From: Oxytricha trifallax
Taxonomy: Eukaryota > Ciliophora > Spirotrichea > Sporadotrichida > Oxytrichidae
DNA length: 64,000 bases
Direction: 5' to 3'
Assembly (NCBI GenBank): GCA_000711775.1
Contig: ARYC01002488.1
Coordinates: 1-64,000 of the forward strand
Below are positions 25,344 through 36,830 of the stretch, one piece after another (the first letter of the stretch is position 1; each line of letters starts with the position of its first letter). The notes under the pieces are model-generated. The model saw only the letters and a program-made list of their open reading frames with translations, was not told the DNA's origin and ran no database searches. The position numbers and the translations under genes were made by a program.

Positions 25344-27212
25344 ATGTCTTAAACTTCATCAACAAACATTGAAAAGCCCAGTTCACTGGATCAGAGCAGT
25401 GCCTGGGAGGATCGTTATATAACTTCAGGGTTCTTAATATATTAATGATAAAAATTATTTATAAATTAATTTATTATTAATGAATGAAATGATTTAAATT
25501 CTTCAACATATCATCAATGGCACAATCCAGAATCTTGGATAAGAGAAAGCGCAAGGGTCTAGGCCCGATTAAACCCAGAGAGAAAAATGTTTTTGGATAA
25601 ATTATTCTATACGGCACATCACTGGGATTATCTAAGACTATTGGGGCTCCACTTGAGAGAACTAGAATACTGATGTAGACTATGCATATGCAGAATCTAT
25701 AATAATCTAAATAATATAAGAAATGATCAGACGATAATAAGCTTTTAATTTATCCTTGACTTGATTTTTGCAATTCAATGAATTTAATACGATTTCAATT
25801 ATAAAGGCTACTGAGAAGCCAAGTGCAAATGCTGGAGCTATAATTTCAAGTAAGTATTAAAAATCATTCATTTATCTTGAAAATTCTCAATAATAAATCC
25901 CTAATTTTTTCATTGCATAAGTTTGTATTAAAACCATCGTTTTTTGTTTAGAGATTACCAGTGAGCAGGGAATTGTACAGTTATGGAGAGGAAACATGGC
26001 AAATATCTATAGAAATTCACTGCAAATGTTTCTTAAGATCTTCATGTACGACAAAGTTAAGAACTATTTTTATGTGTAAAGAATATAATCTTCTTAAATA
26101 AAATGGAAAATCACAATAATTTCTGTCTATTTCATGCCATATTCTTAACAACGCTACAAGGGTTTTGATTTCTTTTGGCGTGCTGCCTCAGCAGCTTCTA
26201 TTTGCACAGCAATAACCACATTGACCACTTACCCTCTTGATCTCATTCATACACTTAATAAAGAGACAATAAATAGAATCATTAGTGAATTAATAGACCT
26301 GATTAATTATATCATTACTCTCTTGTTTTATTCAGAATTTTTCATCATTAAATTATTACACGTATAGCCTCAGATATGACTAAAAAGGGTTAAAATAGAC
26401 TGTTTAAGACTACCTTTGATTGCTTCAATCGAACTAACTTGGATGAAGGCAGATGGGGATTAATAATTAACATATATATTGTTTTTAATTATATATAATT
26501 ATAGAATTTAAGTATTAGTGGGGATAAAATAATTATTTATACTAAATAAAACAGTCAATTATATTGTCTAACAATTTAAAAATACATAAATTTGCTGATT
26601 GTACAAAGGCTTTTAAATAGCATTAATGTAAAGCGCTGTTAGAGGCGTGTTAACACTACCAGTTTATGAAATGATCAAGAGATCGTCATTAGATTTTAAT
26701 AATTATTAATTTTTTTATCCAAGAATCTTTGATAGTATTTATTTATACTAATTAGTGAGAACAAAAGATGAAAATGAATAAGTTGGACTTTTCAAGACAT
26801 TCATTATATAGCAATTTAAATTTTGAGGTTTTTCAAAAAAATTAAGGATTTATATATAATTATTCATGCAGAGATTAGGACCTTCTATGATTTCCTCTCT
26901 ATTGATTTCTTCAATTATATTTCCACTTGATACCATGAAGCGTTGCATCCAGATGAATGGTGGCAGAGGTTAACTTTTACTCTACAAGGGTGTTCAAGAT
27001 GTAATGACCAAGCTCCCCTATTATATAAATTGTAAAATAATCACCTAATTATAGTGATTAGATCAATAATGTTAATAAATAATTTATAACAACAAGGGTC
27101 CGCAAGTTTGTATAGAGGAGTTCACATATTCTTTATCAATGAGTTAATCATGGCCTTTGCATATATTAGCATCTACGAGGCTATGGGACCAAAGGGTTTT
27201 GGGGTTGAATGA
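25344..27212 (+). CDS. mitochondrial carrier family (SLC25) protein
   Basis: Starts at ATG 25344 (MSQTSSTNIEKPSSLD) and ends KGFGVE then TGA 27210-27212. The three carrier signatures are present in order: PLERTR in LGLSKTIGAPLERTRILMQT (about 25635), PLDLIH in TLTTYPLDLIHT (about 26215-26255), and PLDTMK in SIIFPLDTMKRCIQM (about 26910-26955). Family G-x-x-x-G and aromatic features (GIVQLWRGNMANIYRN; ASLYRGVHIFFINE) also fit. One IES is clear at 25436-25503 and a GT-AG intron near 25851-25952. Several more AT-rich breaks (26280-26340, 26465-26630, 26700-26870, 27030-27090) split the rest. It resembles adenine-nucleotide-type carriers in general layout, but the substrate cannot be assigned. 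It is convergent with the ZNHIT2 3' segment. Confidence 0.88.
25436..25503 (+). other. IES in carrier gene, pointer TTCTT
   Basis: TTCTT lies at 25431-25435 and 25499-25503. Excision of 68 bp joins DRYITSGF to FNISSMAQSRI in frame. Confidence 0.78.
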
Positions 27213-27429
27213 AATCAATAAATAATTCATTTAGAAAGTATTACAATTAGCAGATGTTTATAATTCGTATTTAAACAATAATCTTTATACTCTTTCTCAA
27301 TTATTATCAGCTAATTTATCATAAAATTCTTAAGCTCGATTTATGTAAAATTAAATTCTTATATATTAATTTTGACTCATTAATTAATCTTTGATTGTTT
27401 AATTGAAAATTCACTATTCTAATATTCTC

Positions 27430-28781
27430 TCATTTCTTAAGCTTCTTAACTTCCTAATAAACCTTCTTTTCAAAGATCTTATCCTGTACAAACGCCTCCT
27501 AAAACCCATTAATCTCCCTTATTAATTCCTCGTCAAAAGCCTCAGAGTACTTGCTCTTAATAAAACTTTTAAAGAATATAAGTTTCTACTTCCCCAATCC
27601 AATCTATTTCAGACTTCTCTTAATTATTGATTTCCTCTCTTTATCAATTTAACGAGCATATTGAGATTAAGTTAGATCCTCCAATTCGTCTCTGAGGTCG
27701 CTCTCATAGCGATGCAAGAGATCATAGAATCTCAAAAATCCCTCAATTAAGTCTAGCTTGGATTGAGAAATATTAAGCAAATCTTATAGCATAATCGGTA
27801 GGTAATCTCTTACAATGGTCATGAGATTTTGGGAGTGTGATGTGTTCAGGGTCTTGTGAGTTATTGTTTTTAGTGACTAAGAAAATGCTGATTCTATGTA
27901 GAAAAAACAAATGACGTTTTTACATAATTTGGGTCAATTAAAATTAAGTTTTATGATTTAAAAATATGTCTGTAACAAGACCCTGAGAAGACTGAGACAA
28001 AAGCTAATCTAGCATGGCTTCGCATAACAATTCTAAATCCCCTGATTTAAGCAGCTCTCCATTATACCTCCTGTAAAAATACATAATTGGCAGTATGTTT
28101 ATAAGAATTAGGTATTTAACAGTTGGTGATGGTTCTTTGGTTTTCAGTAAATGTTAAATACTTGGTATTTAGGAGTAACTCTTCAATATTATGCGATACT
28201 TTTAAACCAAATCCTCATGAACTTTTTCTTCTTGATTTAAATCTATAACTTCCAAATCATCATAGTCCTCGTCATCATCTTTTTTATTTTGTTTTGCTTG
28301 CTAAGAAGCCTCAGAATCTATAATATCTTCAGTTTATTCAAAAGTTTAAGAGGAAGCTTCATTTGAGAACGACTTTGAATAGAGATTAAATTCATTTAGA
28401 TTTCTAATTACTAATTCTTATTAACTTTCATGGTCTAACTCTTAAATGTCAATATTTGTTGGTTTTGCACTGCTTTTAATTTCCCACCATGGAATCACTT
28501 CCTCCTCTTTAAAATAATTGTTAAAAAGTATATATGAAATGAAGTTTAACAATAAGTTTATTGTTTAATTTATTTTTATTAAATTTTTTCTTGATTAAGC
28601 TGCTTCTAATCTTTAACGAAGTTTCCAAATAACTTCTATTCTTCTAAAGTGAGTTAACTTAAATCAGTGAGCATGTCTTTTTCAATTAATTTCATCAGGA
28701 AATTCGCTCTATCTTTTGATATCAAGTTTTCATCTATGAAAGCAATTTAAGATGGTTTTAAAAAAGATAAATCTGATAAAA
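27430..28781 (-). CDS. ZNHIT2: ZNHIT2-like protein, 3' segment of a scrambled gene
   Basis: Minus strand from the pointer (28781-28768): LSFLKPSQIAFIDENLISKD, DLSQLTLEEQKLFGNFVKDQ, then VIPWWEIKSSAK. These match the post-finger region of ZNHIT2, which has a similar LxxxEKxxFxxxL...PWW layout. Next come an acidic DDDEDYDDLEVIDL tract and a helical core with KYLILINILPIMYFYRRYNG (about 28115-28060). This corresponds to the LYxYxxxxRLYNGD-type core of the family. The C-terminal helices FLRFYDLLHRYESDLRDELE end EVKKLKK, TGA 27432-27430. There is no zinc finger here; it lies at 5918-6520 on the other strand. At least two IES-like frame breaks occur (near 28570 and 27940). Confidence 0.87.
28768..28781 (-). 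repeat. ZNHIT2 pointer, copy 2
   Basis: Inverted copy of TTTTATCAGATTTA; partner at 6557-6570, about 22.2 kb away. Confidence 0.85.
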
Positions 28782-28931
28782 GTATGAATTCCCAAATAGT
28801 ATATTGATATATTATTTGAAACCATTTATATAGAAGTCTTAAATATTAAATTCAAATATTAAACATTTTGATATTTCAAAGAAAAATATAGAATAGATGA
28901 GAAGCTAAAAATATATTAAAAACGTTTATAT

Positions 28932-31227
28932 TCAACTTTTTACAGGCTGAGTTTGTTCAATAGTCATTATTGAAATATCAGCCTCTTCGTCGTTCAAAGG
29001 TATTAAATCAGGTTTAATAACATATTCCTCATCCTCTTCCTCTTCTTATCCCAGAGCCTGTCTGTCTTAATTATTACTATTTGCAAATTAAAGTGTTTTA
29101 GATTCTTCAAAGGGATTTACGTTCTATGCCATTCTGTTATATTTATAGGTGCATTTTATTATTGTTAGCAGGCCATCACAATTTACAGTGAAAATGTGGT
29201 CTTAAGATAGGGTCAGAGACTGGAGTTAACCACCTGGTATAGGGAAAATATAGAGAGGCTTTATTTTGGCTAAACTAGCTTTTGGCTTCACTTCTCGGTT
29301 TATATCTGAAGGGTGGAAGTTCATTACATATATAAATACATAAAAGCTTACTTCTATTAAAAAAGGTTATGAATTATAAACGCTTTTATAATAAAATGTT
29401 CATAAGAGGTAAGCTATCTTTTCGCTCAAAACTCCAAAAACATAAAGTGCAGTCGTCACCTGTAGTAACTAATCTAAAAGTTCCTTGATCTTAAATTTAT
29501 GACGTTTTTCTCTAAATAGTCTTAATTTAATGGTAAACAGAACTTTTCCTGTTCTAGTCTAGTCTTGGTGATAGCTCAGAAGGAATGTAATCAGGATCAG
29601 TTGGATTGGAATCCATCAGGTTCTACAAAAGATTTGGATCGAAGTTATTTTATTTATTCGATATTTTAGTATTTGTAGTACTTTCACTTGCTTTTCTCGA
29701 TAATGATGAGGAAGTGTGAGCAGCAGGGCTCTTAAGAAAATTCATGAGATATTAATCAAACTTGATTTAAGTAACGAAAGAGTGATGCCCTATACCTCTG
29801 CACATCGGAGCAAAATCTTGCTTAATGTTATAAATTACGAAACTATCATCCTCAAAGCCAGCTGCCAATAGAGTTTTATCTTGACTTAAATCGAGACATA
29901 AGGGAGCTCCAAACACTCCCTTCAAACATGCAATTAGATTATAGTCTTTCTCTACAAAGGAGAACACTCTAATAAAGCAATCGTTACATGCAGCTATTAG
30001 ATACATAGTCTCTGGGTTTAGATAAGTACTAACTATGTCATTTATAGACCTACAATCGTATTTCATGCTGAAATAGGGGTTAATTTCTATTGTTTTACTG
30101 TCGTATAAGCATGCTACATAATTGAACTAGCGCTTTTAATTAATCTTTTCTTTCATCTTTAGATTTTCATATTCTTGCTTGTAACCTTAAGAGATGCTGT
30201 GCGAAGACTAATCATTATTTTTCTCCTTCTTAGATTTCTTGCTCGAGGTTTTATTATAAAATTCGTCAAAATTAAATTACCCAATGTAGTGTTTCATTCT
30301 TTTAATAATCTAACCTTTGGGAATGGACTAACCACTTGATAGTTTAATTAAATCCTTGTCATAGTCATAATTCATTGGTACATCTTTCTCTTTGTGATAG
30401 AATGAAATAGATCCATCTGAAAAGACAACTAGAAATCTATTTTAGTATTTCGTGTTTAAATTAGGCTTAACTTCAAGCCATTTGACTATCTCAACTGCAA
30501 GCCTGTTTTTGTCTTGATCATAGTGATAGTTTTAAATTGGAATTTTGCCTCTGATGACTGGATCAAATTAAAAGATTTGCCCATCTGTTGTACCCATAAT
30601 TAATTGAACTTCTTCATGATACATTTGAAAATCATCCTCTGATCTGTTCATTTATACCTTATTCTATTTATCACTTGCGGAGCTCTCAGCTCTATCACTA
30701 TTTGATAATCCTTTTTAATTAAGCTGTCTCTTGAAGCTTGCACAATTAATTGCTATAGCACTTGTCCTAATTGAGTCATTAAATGGTACATCTTGTTCTA
30801 TAATTTTATCTGTGAGAAAATCTTTAATTATAACGAGTCCTGCTGTTGATGGATTATTTTTACAGATTACATAAAGACCATAATCCTTTTCAAAGTCCTC
30901 TGAGGTCATAGGCATCTCTAAAATGGCTTAATCAATTTTCTTCTAGTCAATATTTTGTTTTTTCATTGAATTTTTAAGTTCGTTTATTCTGATCAAAAAA
31001 TCTATTGAGTATCTCTGTCTAGTCTGAGGATATACTGCTGCTGAGTATTTAACTTTGAAGTTTGCTGCACCCCCTATAAGAGATTACTTTATAACCTTAT
31101 AGGAAGTGTGAGTTTGGGGCTATTCACAGGGTACTTCGAAATGGGCTAATCTATCTTCCTCTTGCTGAGATTATTTCCTACTTCCAGCTCCCTAATTTTG
31201 ATCTTAACTTCGCTTTCTTGATTCCAT
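28932..31227 (-). CDS. WDR20: WDR20/DMWD-like WD40 protein
   Basis: ATG 31227-31225 opens MESRKRSQDQNQG and the end is TQPVKS with TGA 28934-28932. It has an N-terminal region (NFKVKYSAAVYPQTRQRYSI), then WD repeats: VQLIMGTTDGQIFQFDP, FLVVFSDGSISFYHKEKDV, LIAACNDCFIRVFSFVEKD, LKGVFGAPLCLDLSQDKTLL, and AAGFEDDSFVIYNI...RGIGHHSFV. The GAPLCLDxSxD / GxEDD / ARGxGHxSxV order is the WDR20/creC signature. After a frame break, FRLVTTGDDCTLCFWSF (about 29490-29420) is another blade. A C-terminal acidic tail (QEEEEDEEYVIK) closes it. The family is known to activate USP12/USP46 deubiquitinases. Interruptions lie near 29540-29480 and 29400-29330. WDR20 itself versus another family member is not certain. 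Confidence 0.82.
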
Positions 31228-31368
31228 TTTTAATTAAATGCCAAAATTATAAATTTAATTTATCAGATTCATCATTCTCATATCATGATAATATAATTTG
31301 CATATGATTGAGCGCTTGAAAAAGTTTACTTACCAACTTCTATTTTAATAATAAACATTGGTTTTTAT

Positions 31369-31954
31369 TCATACTGATTTAACTCTGCTCTTTTTTAACT
31401 GTTTTGTGATTTCTATCTTTACATCATGCTGTTTTCTCTGCTGCTTTTCAAACTGCTTTGCAGCCTACCTCTGGAAGTCATATTCCCTTTCATTATTTTT
31501 TATTCTAAAGGCATTAGATAAGAATTTTTTGTCAAAATATTTTGATTTCCAAGTGAAGGCACCTTTTTTTATTCTTTTTTTATATTGAAATCTTTCATTG
31601 TTGGGTTTTACTTAAACTTCTGATTTGATTTACTCTAATGCTATTTCGAAGAGCTTTTAAAAGAATTATTTTCAGGTTTTGGAGTTAATTTGGTATTGAC
31701 TTCGTTTTTTGTTTACTGTTCATGAATTTAATAATTTTGGAGTTAATTTTCCATAAGAAATTAATCGTTGATAGTTGACTATATATTATCTTATTAGATC
31801 TGGCTGTGTAATTGGACCATATGCTCTGCCTTGGATAGATTAGATGAGACCGAATTGCTTGAACTTTGCATAATAATTGAATTTTGCGATTATTGAATTA
31901 AGTCTTGTAACTTTAATTTGTAGCTGCTTTGATTGTACTATGAGACTTGGTCAT
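31369..31954 (-). CDS. unknown basic coiled-coil protein, about 170 residues
   Basis: ATG 31954-31952 opens MTKSHSTIKAATN. After removing two IESs (31896-31914, pointer AATT; 31692-31749, 15-bp pointer) the frame is continuous: SIIAKFNYYAKFKQFGLIQ, GRAYGPITQPDLIRQYIVNY, LISYGKLTPKPENN, KKGAFTWKSKYFDKKFLSNA, and EYDFQRQAAKQFEKQQRKQH, with TGA 31371-31369. It is lysine- and glutamine-rich with a helical C-terminal half and no membrane segment. I do not recognise the family. An alternative frame is also open for most of the length because only TGA stops translation, but it needs the repeat pair to be a coincidence. Confidence 0.6.
31692..31749 (-). other. IES with 15-bp pointer in the unknown gene
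   Basis: The minus-strand repeat AAATTAACTCCAAAA lies at 31749-31735 and 31691-31677. Excision of 58 bp joins LISYGKLTPK to PENNSFKSS in frame. Confidence 0.8.
31896..31914 (-). other. very short IES (19 bp), pointer AATT
   Basis: AATT lies at 31918-31915 and 31899-31896. Removing 19 bp joins IKAATN to SIIAKFNYY. A short pointer and a short insert make this less secure than longer IESs. Confidence 0.5.
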
Positions 31955-32612
31955 CTTAAATTGTAATTAAATTGAAATTTTACACATAATTATGAGTATA
32001 AAGTTAGATTATAGATGTGGATATATTTACATATCGATTGTATTATAATAATTTCAATAATCTTGGGAGCAATTATCAATTATGATTTATGTTTAGTGAT
32101 CGTTAACTGTCTAAATATCTGAATTCTAAGATGGCTGTTCTTGTTATATAGATTGTGATGTTTTATTCCCTAAATACTCTATATTTTTGTGTGAGCCAAT
32201 ATCTAAATACACAATTATAATAATGAATAATTATAAATATAATCATAATTAATTATAATATCAGAAGATAACTCGTCACTTTTATTTTATAGAGAAATTG
32301 GAGTTTTAGTATTCTTAGATTAATCTCCAATGAAAAACTTTGCATTTTAGTTGTCTTGAACTCTTGTTTGTTGAGGATTCATAATTTATTATTTATATTG
32401 GAAAATAAATTATTATTTAATTTGTAAACCAAATTAATATTAATTCTTTTCAACGGCTTTATTTTTATAATAATTCTTATTGAATTAGATAATTATTGAG
32501 ACATTCATCTAAAATCTTACCATATATATATAAAATATGAATTAATCATTTATTAATTCATCAATTCTATAAAATTGGGAATTTAAATTAATTTTTGTTA
32601 TATAATTAAAAT
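31955..32612. other. 658-bp AT-rich intergenic region
   Basis: Between divergent starts at 31954 (-) and 32613 (+). It contains short A/T runs and no convincing coding block. It may hold promoters plus germline-limited spacer. Confidence 0.45.
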
Positions 32613-35437
32613 ATGAAATCAATACTTGGTAGAGATAGCAGAACAGGCAAATACACAGGCTCAAATTTATATTTAATATATAATTTTAATTGTATATTAA
32701 AAATAAAGAATGGGAAGGTGGAATTATAATAAAAATATTGTCAACAAACAGACATTCTGTGTAGTATGAACATTACCCCAGACATCCAAAAAGAACTTCG
32801 ATATAAGGTATATATATCAAAATAATCTTTAATTAAATAAAATGATTCTTATTCTGAAAAAATATTTATTACTTTTCATTAGAAAATTGTTTCATTAATT
32901 GTTAGTTTACTATTTTTTCTTTTTTAGAAATTGACTTTTATTCGCTTGATGCTAATCATAACAAATTTAAATAATAAATTGCCTTTTTTTTAATTTATTT
33001 ATAAAATTTAATATTATTTTATTTTATGCTGTAGAGAAGATCAAAAATAGCAAAAGTAACTACTATATAATTAAATCATTTTAATTAGGTATTTTGAGTC
33101 TAGCTAATTCAACAAGTTAAAAATCACTATAAAATCTCTAAAATTAATAATCTATGTCCTCACAATTTAATCCACTTATTTCATAAAACAACCAAGAATA
33201 AATATAAAGTTACCAGGAAAAACATAAATTATTAGTGTTGGAGGGTTAAACTGGTTATACAAAAGAGGATTTTCAGGAAATCAGTTAGAGATCGTAGGAT
33301 CTGGGGTTTGTGGAAAATTGGCTTCTCGCAGACATGAATCCTAAGTCTAAGTTTTTCTATTTAAAAATTACTGGGAATTTTAAATATTTAGGAGGAGTGT
33401 TATAAAAATTGAAAATAATTTGCTATATTAAAGTCGAAGAAGAAGCAAGGGAAAACGCAAAGAGATGAGAAATATAATCCATAAAGTACAAATTCTCCTT
33501 CCAATAAAAAAGGGCATAAATTTTCAAATTCCACTCTGTAAGATATTGTAAATATAGTAAATATAAATACTCACTCTAATACTCTAGGAATGAATACTAT
33601 TTTAAGATTAATTAGAAGTAAAAGATAATATATCTATTTTATAAGTTATTAAAATGACAAGAGGTTATTCAAGGAGGACAAATATAAATTAATTGACATT
33701 TTATTGTAAAAAAAAAATGAATATTTATCATTTAAGACATCTAGAATTAATTTCTTAAATAGTAAAATTCATCCCGAGAAATCTAAGATTCTAATTGTAA
33801 GTTAATTAATGTCATTTCATTTCTTTATAAATTATACAGTTATAGGAGTATATATTTTTATCATCTTTTAACATTTTCGATTATTAGAAAAAGAAATACC
33901 ATTTATAATTATTACTGTCAATTTCTAATACTTCTTATATAGAAATTTCATCACTATACGATTTTCAGATAAATCCGATTTAAAAACTGGAAGTGAATTT
34001 CGATGAATTTTTGAATGACAATTTCTTGAGAGATGTTCGTAATATAAACAAAAATGGAGTAGTACTTGCTTTAAATTAGTCAGAATATTCATTAATAATT
34101 TATTGATTGTACAGAAAATATTGATAATTTTATAACTTGTTTACAACTGGTTTTTAATAATAAGACTTTGAGATGAGAAACAAAAATTTACTTTTAAGCA
34201 TAAATAACGACCAAATCGATGAACAAAATGACAATTTGCAATCATTATTATATAATAATTTTTATTTTATCGTTTGTGAATATTTTTTCTTTTTAGTCAT
34301 TAGCTTAAGAATTAGCAAGCAAACAGCCAAACATGAATGATTTTAATTATAAATATTAGAATCTAATATATTTATATAATAATATGAAAGATTATTTAAA
34401 TGATACTTTGAACTAGAGTTCGGTGTTCAATCAAAGCTCTTATGGACTAGTTGCAGATATAACCAAAAGAAATAAAAAACAGTTATTTTAATATATAATT
34501 TTTTAATAGCTCAAATGATTAATTATAGAATCTTATCAATTTAAAAATAAGTTATTTGATAGTGATGAAGGGAAGAAAGTTTAAACCTAAAAGATTAAAA
34601 ATAAGAGTAAAATTATCGCGGTTGTAGAAGATATTTTTATCATTATAACTATACTCTGTTCAGAAAATCAAAATTTCTATATTATTTTTAATTTTTATTA
34701 AAAAGATGAGAATAATGAAGACTTCTCATAAATTGATTAGTAGTTCATATTAATTATAATACTATTTAAAGTACAGTAATCCCATTTTTATTATACTTTT
34801 TTTAATAGTTAGGCGACAATTTTAGAAAAAGCAAAAATATTGATAAATTCAATGCCAAGAAATATCAGCAATAAGAAAACTAAATGGGTTAGGAATTGGA
34901 ATCCTCATCAAGAGATAGAATACAGAGTAATAGGCCACTTTTCAATGCATCAAACAGATTAAATCACTCTAAAACATCCAAGATCAAGAGATCCAATAAA
35001 TAATTAAAATATTTAGTATTAATATTATTATTATTATTATTAAGATAGGGTCATAGAAATGGAATTGGAATTCTTGATGATACCCAAGATATAGACTTAC
35101 ATTAAAATTAAATTGATAAGGAATATATGTAGAGTAGCACTAACAAAGGCACTAAATTTGTTGATTAAGCAATCAAGAGAGATGGAACATATAAATTATA
35201 TTTAATTTAGTTTTATCCTTATTATTTTCTTTTGTAAATTATTTTTAAGTATTTATAATTTATCAATTAACATTAAGCAAGATATTTGGATTTTTTAGAA
35301 GATCAAGCAATAGATAAATTTGATAGATTTAACTTTTTTAATATAATTATCTGATATAATTTTTGATTATTTCTTTTTTAATAATGATGTTATGATTGAA
35401 TTTATATTATATTTAATAATTTTGTAGGCAATAAATA

Positions 35438-35476
<39 letters not shown>

Positions 35477-36720
35477 GACAGAATAAATCTCTTGCGATAA
35501 AGTTTGTAAAATTCACGTACCCCTGAAATATTACAAGCAACATCTCCATTCTCATAATCACCTAGATAAATTAAGAAAAATTGTAGAAAAAGATATCGAT
35601 AAATTGGCTACACTTACAACTTATATCTAGTAAACTTTAAATTTCAAACATCTTATTATATCTATTAAAAATATATTCTTAACTAAGTTTAGCTGTATGA
35701 TAGAACTAATTTTAACTACGATTTAACCCCTAAGCCCATAATTAATGAGAATGATAAAAACATTATTAACAAGCAATTATCAATGATTCAATAAAATGAT
35801 ATTATTAAATTAGAAAGTTATAAGGATAGGGTGACCCACAGGGGCCCGAGGCTGGAGACTTTCTGATAGAGCTTTCTACTACACTAAGGCCTACCGAGGG
35901 CAGGTAGGGGGTTGCTGGGCGCAACGCATTAGGGGCCAGTCGGCGGGGTTCAATCTGTCAGATCCTAGACTCCTCGAGTCGTCTGCACGCTAAGGATTTC
36001 CCTGCATAGATGAGCTTCCTGGCTTGAGTTCAGTTTCCTAGGTAATAGGGAGCAGGATGAAGGTACGCTCTGCCTTCGAAAGTGAGAAGACGGAACCATC
36101 GAAGCCAACGATAAGGATTTTTCTCCCACACCGGGTTAGGGTGCTGAAGCTACCACAGCGAAAGGACAGGGATTACGTTTCCCAGCAGCGGTGGGACCGG
36201 TAAGCGTTTTTCTCCACCTTCTATCACCGAATTGAATCCTGCAAGCGCCGTCTGGATTGTAACCAGACATCTTGGTTGAGAGGAGACTAGGTGATAGCGA
36301 GATTGGCTTTTTCGGAGTTTTCTACTTTACGACTGCCACGTCACAGAAGTTTGCCACGTCAACTCACTCAGATACGTCTACGTCACGACTAAAATGATGG
36401 TTTGATTTTAGTATTAAACAGTGATATGTTAAATTTATTTGATTTTAAATCATTCATCAATCAATAAAATGATCATAAGATAAATTAGGGAGATAAATAA
36501 GAAAAAAATGATAAGATATAGTATAAATTAGTTAAGAAATATAATGAGGATAGAGGCCAGAAAATATTATTCTAAATTGAAAATATTTAAGATAATTACC
36601 TCAAATGGTGTAGATATTGCAATTTCCCAAAGGATTATGACATTAAAATACCTAATGTGTAAGTCAAAGATAGGCCAGTATTAATAAATTTAGTTTAAAG
36701 CATTTCTAAAATTGTAATTT
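32613..36720 (+). CDS. unknown Q/N-rich protein in many short segments
   Basis: Coding-like blocks on the plus strand: MKSILGRDSRTGKYTGSN (32613), STNRHSVQYEHYPRHPKRTS (about 32740), MSSQFNPLISQNNQEQ (33154), EGQTGYTKEDFQEISQRSQD, NPKSKKKQGKTQRDEKYNPQ (across an IES), KLEVNFDEFLNDNFLRDVRN (about 33985), AQELASKQPNMNDFNYKYQN (about 34310), DNFRKSKNIDKFNAKKYQQQ (about 34825), NGIGILDDTQDIDLHQNQID (about 35060). A possible Cys/His cluster follows (ISCDKVCKIHVPLKYYKQHL, about 35490), then a block ending QLSMIQQND that joins HKINQGDKQEK across a 673-bp IES, and WCRYCNFPKDYDIKIPN (about 36610). No family was recognised. The ATG at 33154 could begin a second gene. The 3' end is not resolved: no TGA appears before the next gene. 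Confidence 0.45.
33348..33435 (+). other. IES, pointer AAGTC
   Basis: AAGTC lies at 33343-33347 and 33431-33435. Excision of 88 bp joins LLADMNPKS to KKKQGKTQRDEK in frame. Confidence 0.7.
35801..36473 (+). other. long IES (673 bp) with 13-bp pointer, carrying a GC-rich island
   Basis: TCAATAAAATGAT lies at 35788-35800 and 36461-36473. Excision joins KQLSMIQQND to HKINQGDKQEK in frame. The edges are AT-rich; the middle (about 35822-36392) is strikingly GC-rich and listed separately. Confidence 0.85.
35822..36392. repeat. GC-rich germline-limited island, unknown element
   Basis: About 570 bp of clearly higher G+C than anything else nearby, with abrupt edges (from GGATAGGGTGACCCACAGG to CTACGTCACGACT). 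The right end has three ACGTCA units (GCCACGTCA twice, CTACGTCACG once) within about 50 bp. One minus-strand frame is open for roughly 105 codons from an ATG near 36270 (MSGYNPDGACRIQFGDRR). I do not recognise it as rRNA or tRNA. It might be a piece of a germline repeat or LINE-like element, or a satellite unit. The composition alone suggests an origin different from its host IES. Confidence 0.6.
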
Positions 36721-36830
36721 CATCAATAAATTAAGGATTTATAGAGCGATTCGTATTAATTTAATAGAAGATAATTTAATAATAATAAATACGATTATCC
36801 AAGCAAAAATAAAATTGTTTTTATAATAAA

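Noticed and set aside
27194-27204. GGGTTTTGGGG near the end of the carrier gene
   Set aside because: It encodes KGFGVE directly before the TGA. It is coding coincidence, not a chromosome end.
31358-31588. Phe/Leu-rich plus-strand ORF
   Set aside because: It is antisense to the Lys/Gln-rich C-terminal half of the small minus-strand gene.
35440-35470. ATA/TAA microsatellite, also near 35030, and an AT run at about 11727-11745
   Set aside because: These are simple-sequence runs expected in very AT-rich DNA; no function is suggested.
35822-36392. GC-rich island as an rRNA or tRNA gene
   Set aside because: No conserved rRNA motif or tRNA cloverleaf was recognised. The GGTTCAATC stretch resembles a B box only loosely and no A box is at the right distance.
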